From: CAKSST01 sp045535505
Lineage (GTDB): Bacteria; Bacillota; Clostridia; Oscillospirales; Acutalibacteraceae
DNA length: 15,934 bases
NCBI GenBank assembly: GCA_045535505.1
Contig: JAZSLU010000043.1
Coordinates: 1-15,934 of the forward strand
Reading direction: 5' to 3'
A program made the translations under genes and the position numbers. Positions 7,772 to 13,377 of the stretch are shown in pieces; positions within the stretch are counted from its first letter, which is position 1; each line of letters starts with the position of its first letter. The notes beneath the pieces are model-generated. The model did not search any database. It worked only from the letters and a program-made list of their open reading frames with translations, and was not told the DNA's origin.

Positions 7772-8734
7772 TTCAAAAGGTTTTGGTTCTTCTTTTTCTT
7801 TCTTTTCTGTTTTGTTGCCCATGCCAAGCCTGTCAAGTAACTCTTCGGCAGAATTATAGCCAAGCTTTTGCTGACGGTTGTTCATAGCAGCAACCTCAAT
7901 AATCATCGCAAGGTTGCGTCCCGGCTTAATGGGTATTGTAACAGAAGGAATATCAAGACCCAAAATGTTTGTGTACTGTTTTTCAAGACCCATTCTGTCG
8001 TATGTTTTATTAGAATCCCAAAGTTCCATATTGACAACAAGGTCAATTTTTTCTGTCATTTTAACAGCGCCAACACCAAAAATGCGCATTGCATTAACAA
8101 TACCTATGCCTCTTAGCTCAATAAAATGACGAATATTTTCGGGCGATGTGCCAACAACCGATTTAGATGAAACACGTCTTATCTCAACTGCATCATCAGC
8201 AATAAGGCGGTGACCTCGTTTTATAAGTTCAATAGCAGTCTCGCTCTTACCAACACCGCTTTCACCAAGCAATAAAATACCTTCGCCATAAACCTCAACC
8301 AAAACACCATGTCTTGTTATTCTTGGAGCTAAATTGAGGTTTAAAAAAGCAATCAACGCTGCCATAAAGCTTGATGTATCCTCATTGGTTCTAAGAAGAG
8401 GGACGTTATATTTTTTTGCACAGGAAATAAAATGCTTTCCAACTTGATTACCACGTGTAATGACAACTAAAACAGGTTTTTTAGAAAAGAAAACGTCAAT
8501 ATTTTTCTTTGCGCCGTCTTCATAGAAACTGTTTAGATAATGATATTCACCATTACCAACTACTTGAATGCGGTTTTCATCGAAATCGTTAAAATATCCG
8601 CTAAATTGTAAACCCGGTCGGTTAACCTCGGTTGTCGAAACCATTAATTCGTCGGCGTTTTTAGGCATATATAATACCTCAGCCGAGAACTCTTTTATAA
8701 TGCGCGAAATTGATACAGAAAACTGTGTTTGCAT
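7769..8734 (-). CDS. hprK: HPr kinase/phosphorylase
   Basis: Bifunctional enzyme that phosphorylates or dephosphorylates HPr on Ser46 in response to fructose-1,6-bisphosphate, ATP and phosphate, and so drives CcpA-type carbon catabolite control. Visible are a family N-terminal domain (about residues 1-135), conserved TRHGVLVEVYG, Walker A GESGVGKS (157-164 from this start), LIADDAVEI with the conserved acidic pair, the signature ELRGIGIVNAMRIFGVGAV, and PGRNLAMIIEVAAMN. The last 16 or so residues form a Lys/Glu-rich tail that is probably disordered. The long reading frame begins at GTG 8749 without a Shine-Dalgarno. I prefer ATG 8734, which has a modest GTGGGG about 9 bases upstream and sits about 27 bases after the predicted transcription start. 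It is the first gene of the six-gene operon. Confidence 0.95.
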   Translation of the reverse strand: MQTQFSVSISRIIKEFSAEVLYMPKNADELMVSTTEVNRPGLQFSGYFNDFDENRIQVVGNGEYHYLNSFYEDGAKKNIDVFFSKKPVLVVITRGNQVGKHFISCAKKYNVPLLRTNEDTSSFMAALIAFLNLNLAPRITRHGVLVEVYGEGILLLGESGVGKSETAIELIKRGHRLIADDAVEIRRVSSKSVVGTSPENIRHFIELRGIGIVNAMRIFGVGAVKMTEKIDLVVNMELWDSNKTYDRMGLEKQYTNILGLDIPSVTIPIKPGRNLAMIIEVAAMNNRQQKLGYNSAEELLDRLGMGNKTEKKEKEEPKPFE

Positions 8735-8767
8735 AAAAACAAACCCCACTTTACAATATTTTTTTAT

Positions 8768-8796
8768 ATTATACTATATATTTGCAATAATTTAAA
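8768..8796 (-). promoter_or_regulatory. sigma-A promoter of the hprK operon
   Basis: Read on the minus strand, -35 TTTAAA (8791-8796) and a perfect -10 TATAAT (8768-8773) are separated by 17 bases. Transcription would start near 8761, about 27 bases before the preferred hprK ATG. The -35 is only a 4/6 match, which leaves room for regulation. Confidence 0.6.
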
Positions 8797-8810
8797 GATT
8801 AATCTTGAAA
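8791..8810. promoter_or_regulatory. operator-like palindrome between hprK and ychF promoters
   Basis: AAGATTAATCTT (8795-8806) is a perfect 12-bp palindrome. Extended to 8791-8810 it is a 20-bp inverted repeat with a single mismatched pair. Its centre (between 8800 and 8801) is exactly the midpoint between the two predicted -35 hexamers. A dimeric protein bound here would touch both -35 elements. The DNA is AT-rich, so chance cannot be excluded. Confidence 0.4.
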
Positions 8811-8819
8811 AATTTTCAA
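8805..8819. repeat. 15-bp palindrome overlapping the ychF -35
   Basis: TTGAAAA-A-TTTTCAA is a perfect inverted repeat around a single base. It begins at the ychF -35 TTGAAA and shares two bases with the neighbouring 12-bp palindrome. It may be an extra operator half or simply reflect A/T richness. Confidence 0.35.
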
Positions 8820-8833
8820 TATAATCATATAAT
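8805..8833 (+). promoter_or_regulatory. sigma-A promoter of ychF
   Basis: -35 TTGAAA (8805-8810) and -10 TATAAT (8828-8833) have the ideal 17-base spacing. This predicts a start near 8840 and a leader of about 28 bases before the ATG at 8869, which itself has GGAGG at 8858-8862. Confidence 0.8.
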
Positions 8834-8868
8834 TACTTTAAAGTTTAAAATTTTTTCGGAGGAAAATA

Positions 8869-9963
8869 ATGAAATTAGGTATCGTAGGTCTGCCGAATGT
8901 CGGCAAGTCCACCCTTTTTAATGCTATTACAAATGCGGGCGCACAGTCAGCAAACTATCCGTTCTGCACTATTGAACCAAATGTTGGCGTTGTTGCTGTT
9001 CACGATGAGCGCCTTGATAAATTGGCCGAAATGTATAACCCTAAAAAGTTTACTCCTGCCGTTATTGAATTCGTTGATATTGCAGGTCTTGTTAGAGGGG
9101 CTTCTAAAGGCGAAGGTCTTGGAAACAAATTTCTTTCCCACATTCGTGAGGTTGACGCAATAGTTCACGTTGTGCGTTGTTTTGAAAATGATGATATAGT
9201 TCACGTTGACGGTTCTGTTGACCCTGCCAGAGATATTGACACAATCAATGTTGAGCTTATTCTTGCTGATATTGAAACCGTTCAAAAGCATATTAACCGA
9301 ACTACCAAACTTCTCAAAGGTGATAAATCAATACAACCAGAGGTTGACTTTTTAACAAGAATTATGTCAGCGCTGGAAGACGGTAAAACAGCACGTACAG
9401 TTGAAGCAGATGAGACCGAACAACAGCTACTCTCAACCTACGGTCTTTTAACCTCAAAACCTGTAATCTACGCTTGTAATATGAGCGAAAACGATTTTTC
9501 TGACGGTGCTGTTAATAATCCACGTTTTAATGCAGTAAAGGAAATTGCTGCTGCAGAAGGCGCATCAACTCTACCTATTTGCGCTGCTATCGAAGAAGAG
9601 ATTGTTTCGTTAAGTGAAGATGAAAAGAAAATTTTCCTTGCTGATTTGGGGCTTGAGCAGTCAGGGCTTGAACGTCTTGTAAAAGAATGCTATTCCCTAC
9701 TTGGTCTTATTTCTTACCTCACTGCAGGTGAACCCGAGGTTCGTGCTTGGACAATAAAGCGCGGCACAAAGGCACCGCAAGCCGCAGGTAAAATTCACAC
9801 TGACTTTGAGCGTGGTTTTATTCGTGCCGAGGTAGTAGCATTTGACGATCTTGTAGAATGTGGCTCAATGACAGCCGCTAAAGAAAAAGGCTTAGTTAGA
9901 AGCGAAGGCAAGGATTACGTTATGAAAGACGGAGATATCGTTCTTTTCAGATTTAACGTATAA
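8869..9963 (+). CDS. ychF: redox-regulated Obg-family ATPase YchF
   Basis: Universally conserved P-loop protein of the Obg/HflX group that prefers ATP to GTP and associates with ribosomes; it is linked to translation and oxidative stress. 364 residues, the standard length. Visible are the G1 loop GLPNVGKST (7-15), G2 region (NYPFCTIEPNVG), G3 DIAGLVRGASKGEGLGN (about 67-84), and the altered G4 NMSE (204-207) in place of NKxD, which explains ATP preference. A coiled helical insertion lies near 120-200. The C-terminal TGS domain (about 277-363) includes the family ending with KDYVMKDGDIVLFRFNV. The start is supported by GGAGG 6 bases upstream and by a consensus promoter. It is monocistronic, diverges from hprK and ends at its own terminator. 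Confidence 0.97.
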   Translation: MKLGIVGLPNVGKSTLFNAITNAGAQSANYPFCTIEPNVGVVAVHDERLDKLAEMYNPKKFTPAVIEFVDIAGLVRGASKGEGLGNKFLSHIREVDAIVHVVRCFENDDIVHVDGSVDPARDIDTINVELILADIETVQKHINRTTKLLKGDKSIQPEVDFLTRIMSALEDGKTARTVEADETEQQLLSTYGLLTSKPVIYACNMSENDFSDGAVNNPRFNAVKEIAAAEGASTLPICAAIEEEIVSLSEDEKKIFLADLGLEQSGLERLVKECYSLLGLISYLTAGEPEVRAWTIKRGTKAPQAAGKIHTDFERGFIRAEVVAFDDLVECGSMTAAKEKGLVRSEGKDYVMKDGDIVLFRFNV

Positions 9964-9967
9964 ATAA

Positions 9968-9992
9968 AAAAGCCTGACAAATTCAGGCTTTT
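9968..9992. terminator. bidirectional terminator (ychF / 77-residue gene)
   Basis: A perfect 10-bp inverted repeat AAAAGCCTGA / TCAGGCTTTT (9968-9977 and 9983-9992) has a 5-base loop, with a T-rich tail on the right and an A-run on the left. It sits between the ychF stop (9963) and the convergent stop at 9996, so it can end transcription both ways. Confidence 0.88.
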
Positions 9993-9995
9993 ATT

Positions 9996-10229
9996 TTAAT
10001 ATGACGGCTTTTTAAAATTAAAACATTTTATAATTCTATTAAACTTTTTCTTCATTATAATCTGTACGTAGCCAATGTTTTCTATATCACTGGTTATTAT
10101 TACAACCCAAAACACCCCATCGTCTTCAACAGTAATATCGCAATTAGAAAAATCATTATCAAAATATTTGTTTGCATATTCAACAGCTTTAAATTTAACC
10201 CTATTAATTCTGCTGTTCTCGCAAAACAT
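9996..10229 (-). CDS. small hypothetical protein, 77 residues
   Basis: I do not recognise a family. The sequence has a helical N-terminal half (NRVKFKAVEYANKYF), an acidic stretch (NDFSNCDITVEDDG), then alternating hydrophobic strands around FWVVIITSD and GYVQIIMKKK, and a basic C-terminus rich in Lys, Asn and Phe. A small alpha-plus-beta domain is plausible. There is no signal peptide, membrane helix or clear HTH. Support for coding is good despite the size: ATG 10229 has an AGGTGG Shine-Dalgarno about 8 bases upstream, a perfect consensus promoter lies at the correct distance, and the gene ends beside a terminator. It diverges from alr, with which it shares its -10 region, so joint or mutually exclusive expression with alr is likely. 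A role in D-alanine metabolism cannot be claimed from position alone. Confidence 0.7.
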   Translation of the reverse strand: MFCENSRINRVKFKAVEYANKYFDNDFSNCDITVEDDGVFWVVIITSDIENIGYVQIIMKKKFNRIIKCFNFKKPSY

Positions 10230-10250
10230 AATTTATCCCACCTAAATGTC

Positions 10251-10262
10251 ATTTTTCACAAA
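10251..10262. repeat. 12-bp direct repeat, copy 1
   Basis: ATTTTTCACAAA here is repeated exactly at 10319-10330. This copy forms the left arm of the 21-bp palindrome. The two copies bracket the overlapping promoter pair of the 77-residue gene and alr. Confidence 0.7.
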
Positions 10263-10275
10263 ATTATTTTGTGAA
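10255..10275. promoter_or_regulatory. perfect 21-bp palindrome, candidate operator for alr and the 77-residue gene
   Basis: The arms TTCACAAAAT (10255-10264) and ATTTTGTGAA (10266-10275) are exact reverse complements around one central T. The right arm covers the predicted alr -35. For the 77-residue gene the palindrome lies just downstream of the expected transcription start. This is the placement expected of a repressor site acting on both promoters. In RNA it could also fold, but only with an AT-rich stem and no U-run, so it is not a terminator. Confidence 0.6.
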
Positions 10276-10296
10276 TTATTTTGGAATTATTATAAT
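10269..10296 (+). promoter_or_regulatory. predicted alr promoter
   Basis: -35 TTGTGA (10269-10274), 16 bases, then -10 TATAAT (10291-10296). The predicted start is near 10303, giving a leader of about 50 bases to the alr ATG at 10355. The weak -35 lies inside the 21-bp palindrome, and the -10 overlaps that of the opposite promoter. Confidence 0.55.
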
Positions 10297-10317
10297 GCAT
10301 AACATTTATTTTGTCAA
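10289..10317 (-). promoter_or_regulatory. perfect consensus sigma-A promoter of the 77-residue gene
   Basis: On the minus strand TTGACA (10312-10317), 17 bases, TATAAT (10289-10294): both hexamers match the consensus exactly with ideal spacing. Transcription would begin near 10282 and run through the palindrome before the ATG at 10229, a leader of about 52 bases. So strong a core promoter suggests a regulated or highly expressed gene. Confidence 0.8.
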
Positions 10318-10318
10318 T

Positions 10319-10330
10319 ATTTTTCACAAA
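10319..10330. repeat. 12-bp direct repeat, copy 2
   Basis: Exact second copy of ATTTTTCACAAA, 68 bases from the first. It abuts the -35 of the 77-residue gene. Downstream TTTTGGTGA (10339-10347) makes a degenerate opposite arm, so this may be a weaker second operator. Confidence 0.55.
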
Positions 10331-10354
10331 TTTTTTATTTTGGTGATACATTTT

Positions 10355-11494
10355 ATGGAATATTTAAAAAGAGCTTGGGAAGAAATTAATATTAACAACT
10401 TGATACAAAACACAAAAAATGCTCAAAAAGTATGTGATGACAAGCTTATGGCTATTGTCAAGGCAGATGCTTATGGTTGCGGCGCAGTTCCTGTCTCAAA
10501 GGTTATACAGTCGTTAGGCGTTAATTGGTTTGGTGTTTCAAACATTCAAGAAGCGCTTGAACTTAGGGAAAATGGTATTAACGGACATATTCTTATTTTA
10601 GGATACACCCCACCCGAATGTGCACCTTTGCTTACAAAACACAACATCTCACAGGCTATTTTTTCATACGATTATGCATATCAACTTATGCAATACTCAA
10701 AGGGCAATATAAAAATACACATAAAGCTTGATACAGGCATGACACGTATAGGCTTTGATTGTCGTGATGAAAACTTTTTAGAGTTTAACGATGTAATTAG
10801 TGTTTTATCATTTGACTGTTTTGAGTTTGAGGGTATTTTTACCCATTTTTCAACTGCTGACTGTAATGAAGATTTTAATATTAAGCAATATGACCTATTT
10901 AAAAAAGGTATTAGTGCTATAAAATCAAAAGGCTACTCACCCATTATTACACATTGTTGTAACAGCACTGCAACATATCTTCATCCTAAAATGCATAATG
11001 ATCTTTGCCGTGTCGGCATATCATTATATTGCAAATGTCCTTTGTTCGATAATGGGTTAAGTAAGGATATTGTTACATTAAAATCTGTCGTATCAATGGT
11101 CAAAACCATTCGCAAGGGCGACCCCGTAAGCTACGGCAGAAATTTTGTTGCCGAAAAGGATATGACAGTTGCTACTGTCACTGCCGGATATGATGACGGT
11201 TACAGACGTGCATTAAGCAATAAAGCGTATGTGCTCATTAACGGACAACAAGCTAAAGTTTTAGGTAATGTTTGTATGGACCAATTTGTTGTAGATATTA
11301 CCGATTTCAGTACCGTAAATATCGGTGATGAAGTTTTACTGTTTGGCGGTGACATTCCTGTTTATAAGGCAGCCGCATTATGCGATACAATAAGCTACGA
11401 AATTTTATGCGGTGTCACAACAAAACGCGTACCGAGAGTTTATGTTTATAACGATAAAGAATATTCAGCTAACGAAATTTCACAAATGTTTTAA
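10355..11494 (+). CDS. alr: alanine racemase
   Basis: PLP enzyme that interconverts L- and D-alanine in the cytoplasm, supplying D-Ala for peptidoglycan. From this start it has 379 residues, normal for the family. Visible are VKADAYG with the PLP lysine K36, KLDTGMTRIGF (124-134), HCCNSTAT (200-207), RVGISLY (219-225), VSYGRNF (258-264), GYDDGY with the second catalytic base Y279, and the CMDQ loop (307-310) from the partner subunit active site. The frame is open from GTG 10271, but those 28 extra residues are hydrophobic and unlike the family, and they overlap the promoter region. ATG 10355 has GGTGAT upstream and gives the usual MEYLKRAWEEININ-type start. The gene is monocistronic and ends at a terminator. 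It could be a catabolic or sporulation paralogue, but nothing here shows that. Confidence 0.95.
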   Translation: MEYLKRAWEEININNLIQNTKNAQKVCDDKLMAIVKADAYGCGAVPVSKVIQSLGVNWFGVSNIQEALELRENGINGHILILGYTPPECAPLLTKHNISQAIFSYDYAYQLMQYSKGNIKIHIKLDTGMTRIGFDCRDENFLEFNDVISVLSFDCFEFEGIFTHFSTADCNEDFNIKQYDLFKKGISAIKSKGYSPIITHCCNSTATYLHPKMHNDLCRVGISLYCKCPLFDNGLSKDIVTLKSVVSMVKTIRKGDPVSYGRNFVAEKDMTVATVTAGYDDGYRRALSNKAYVLINGQQAKVLGNVCMDQFVVDITDFSTVNIGDEVLLFGGDIPVYKAAALCDTISYEILCGVTTKRVPRVYVYNDKEYSANEISQMF

Positions 11495-11508
11495 TTAATC
11501 TTCAATAA

Positions 11509-11543
11509 AAAAATACCGTAAGCAAATTGCTTACGGTATTTTT
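11509..11543. terminator. bidirectional terminator (alr / rny)
   Basis: A 17-bp perfect inverted repeat has arms at 11509-11525 and 11527-11543 (core ATACCGTAAGCAA / TTGCTTACGGTAT). An A-run leads in and a T-run leads out, so it works in both directions between the convergent alr (stop 11494) and rny (stop 11557). The working loop is probably 5 bases. Confidence 0.92.
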
Positions 11544-11556
11544 AAGTTTTAAAAAC

Positions 11557-13110
11557 CTATTTTGCGTAGTCGATAACACGGTTTTCACGAATAAGATTAA
11601 CCTTAATCTGACCGGGATATTCAAGACCGTCCTCAATCTTGTTAGCAATTTCTCTTGCAATAACAATCATCTGGTCATCAGTAATTTGCTCAGGTTTAAC
11701 AATAATGCGAACCTCGCGACCTGCCTGAATAGCAAATGATTTTTCAACACCTGCAAAAGAATCAGCAATTTCTTCAAGTTTTTCAAGACGCTTAATATAG
11801 CTTTCAATGTTCTCTCTTCTCGCACCTGGTCGTGAAGCAGAAATTGTATCGGCAGCCTGAACTAAACAAGCAATAACCGTCTTTGCCTCAACGTCGCCAT
11901 GGTGAGCATGAATTGCGTGAATGACAGCTTCATTTTCTTTGCATTTTTTAGCAACGTCAACACCAAGTTGGATGTGCGTACCTTCACGCTCGTGGTCAAG
12001 CGCCTTACCGATATCGTGAAGCAGACCTGCACGTTTTGCCAAGGTTATGTCCTCACCAAGCTCTGCAGCAAGTAAACCAGCAAGGTGACACACCTCTAAT
12101 GAATGGTTTAAAACATTTTGTCCATAGCTTGTACGGAAATGTAAACGACCAAGCAATTTAACAAGCTCGGGGTGAAGGTTATGGATACCAACATCTAATG
12201 TTGCCTGTTCACCTTTTTGTTTAATAGTTTTTTCAACCTCAGCAGTAACTTTAGCAACAGTTTCTTCAATTCTGCCGGGATGAATTCGGCCGTCAAGAAT
12301 AAGTTTTTCTAAGGTTAGGCGTGCAATCTCACGGCGAATGGGGTCAAAACTTGAAACTGTAATAGCCTCAGGTGTATCGTCAATAATAAGGTCAACACCT
12401 GTTGCATTTTCCAATGCTCTAATATTTCTACCTTCTCGGCCGATAATACGACCTTTCATTTCATCATTAGGCAACGGTACAACAGAAACAGTTACATCAG
12501 ATGAATGGTCAGCAGCACAGCGTTGAATTGCAAGTGCAACAGCCTCTCTTGCCATTTTGTCAGACTCGTCTTTAATACGCTGAGAAAATTCAGAAATCTT
12601 AACAGCCTTTTCGTGAGTGAGTTCACCGTCAAGAATATCCAGCAAATGCTTTTTTGCCTGTTCAGCAGAAAAACCGGAAATTCTCTCCAGCATTTCAAGC
12701 TGACTTTTCTTAATTTTTTCGGTCTCTTCAACCTTAGCATCAATTTCTTTTGAGCGGCGAGAAAGATTTTCTTCTTTTTTCTCAATAGCATCAATTTTGC
12801 GGTCAAGTGACTCCTCTTTTTGTTGTAACCTATGCTCCTGACGCTGAATTTCAGCACGTCTTTCGCGTTGGTCACGTTCGTTTTCAGTGCGAAGTTGATG
12901 AATCTCTTCCTTCGCTTCAATCAAAATTTCTTTTTTCTTGTCTTCGGCGGTTTTTATAGCATCACTTAAAATACGCTTAGACTCTTCCTTTGCTGAACCT
13001 ATTGATGACTCGGCAGTTTTTTTGCGGTAAACAATACCTATAATAAAAGCGATAATAGCAATTACCACAGCAATTATTGCAAATATTATAACAGTTTTAG
13101 TGTCGGGCAT
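11557..13110 (-). CDS. rny: ribonuclease Y
   Basis: Membrane-anchored endoribonuclease that starts mRNA decay and processing in many Firmicutes. 517 residues from this start, close to the 520 of Bacillus subtilis. The order is an N-terminal membrane helix (about residues 7-28, rich in Ile/Val/Ala), a long charged coiled coil (about 36-150), a KH RNA-binding domain with GRIIGREGRNIR (220-231), and an HD domain with the metal-binding LLHDIGKALDHE (H365, D366), followed by HAHHGD and QAADTISASRPGARRE. The frame is open from GTG 13122, but that codon is itself part of the AGGAGGTG Shine-Dalgarno (13120-13127). ATG 13110, 9 bases beyond it, must be the real start. It is monocistronic, divergent from secDF, and has an unusually long leader with a direct repeat. 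Confidence 0.97.
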   Translation of the reverse strand: MPDTKTVIIFAIIAVVIAIIAFIIGIVYRKKTAESSIGSAKEESKRILSDAIKTAEDKKKEILIEAKEEIHQLRTENERDQRERRAEIQRQEHRLQQKEESLDRKIDAIEKKEENLSRRSKEIDAKVEETEKIKKSQLEMLERISGFSAEQAKKHLLDILDGELTHEKAVKISEFSQRIKDESDKMAREAVALAIQRCAADHSSDVTVSVVPLPNDEMKGRIIGREGRNIRALENATGVDLIIDDTPEAITVSSFDPIRREIARLTLEKLILDGRIHPGRIEETVAKVTAEVEKTIKQKGEQATLDVGIHNLHPELVKLLGRLHFRTSYGQNVLNHSLEVCHLAGLLAAELGEDITLAKRAGLLHDIGKALDHEREGTHIQLGVDVAKKCKENEAVIHAIHAHHGDVEAKTVIACLVQAADTISASRPGARRENIESYIKRLEKLEEIADSFAGVEKSFAIQAGREVRIIVKPEQITDDQMIVIAREIANKIEDGLEYPGQIKVNLIRENRVIDYAK

Positions 13111-13140
13111 TAATAAGTACACCTCCTATATTTATACGCG

Positions 13141-13165
13141 TTTAACCGGACGCTTTTTTAACCGG
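13141..13165. repeat. direct repeat in the rny leader
   Basis: TTTAACCGG occurs at 13141-13149 and again at 13157-13165, a 16-base period, with GC-rich flanks in otherwise AT-rich DNA. In the minus-strand rny transcript these give two CCGGUUAAA units about 15-40 bases upstream of the Shine-Dalgarno. Small hairpins are possible: GCGU/ACGC closing the second unit, or AACC(C)GG pairing with CCGGUU. The mRNA could carry a protein or RNA-decay control site. Confidence 0.5.
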
Positions 13166-13236
13166 GTTATTAATTTGGCAAAATCAAAATACACAATATA
13201 TGTAACAAACAGTATGCCACAATACATAACACTTGT

Positions 13237-13266
13237 ATTTTAACGCTAAAACACACTCTGTGTCAA
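13237..13266 (-). promoter_or_regulatory. predicted rny promoter
   Basis: On the minus strand a perfect -35 TTGACA (13261-13266) is followed after 18 bases by -10 TAAAAT (13237-13242, 5/6). A start near 13230 gives a leader of about 120 bases before the rny ATG, long compared with the 27-50 base leaders of its neighbours. Confidence 0.65.
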
Positions 13267-13315
13267 GCATTAATTGTTAATTTTATATTAATATATATAA
13301 ATAAATTAATTTTAA

Positions 13316-13344
13316 TTGACTTTAAACAATAAAAAGATTATAAT
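13316..13344 (+). promoter_or_regulatory. sigma-A promoter of secDF
   Basis: -35 TTGACT (13316-13321), 17 bases, -10 TATAAT (13339-13344). The predicted start is near 13351, about 27 bases before the secD ATG, which has GGAGG at 13365-13369. Confidence 0.85.
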
Positions 13345-13377
13345 ATCTTGGTATTATACTTATTGGAGGTATAGCTG

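Noticed and set aside
10255..10275. Palindrome as a rho-independent terminator
   Set aside because: The stem is nearly all A/T with almost no loop and no following U-run, and it lies upstream of both genes and not after one.
10255..10275. Palindrome as a Rex or CRP/Fnr binding site
   Set aside because: Those sites read TTGTGA-N-TCACAA or TGTGA-N6-TCACA. Here the half-sites face the other way (TTCACAAA then TTTTGTGAA), so the match is only to the reversed arms.
10271..10354. 28-residue hydrophobic N-terminal extension of alr, which could be taken as a signal peptide
   Set aside because: It begins at GTG inside the palindrome and runs through the predicted -10. Alanine racemase is cytoplasmic, and ATG 10355 has its own Shine-Dalgarno and a family-like start.
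12492..12920. 142-residue minus-strand frame within rny
   Set aside because: It is a shifted frame of the RNase Y coiled-coil region, whose Lys/Glu-rich codons leave other frames open. No independent start signals are present.
13131..13377. Hidden small gene or RNA in the rny-secD intergenic region
   Set aside because: The space is accounted for by the rny leader and the two divergent promoters. I saw no reading frame with start signals and no terminator that would end a separate small RNA.
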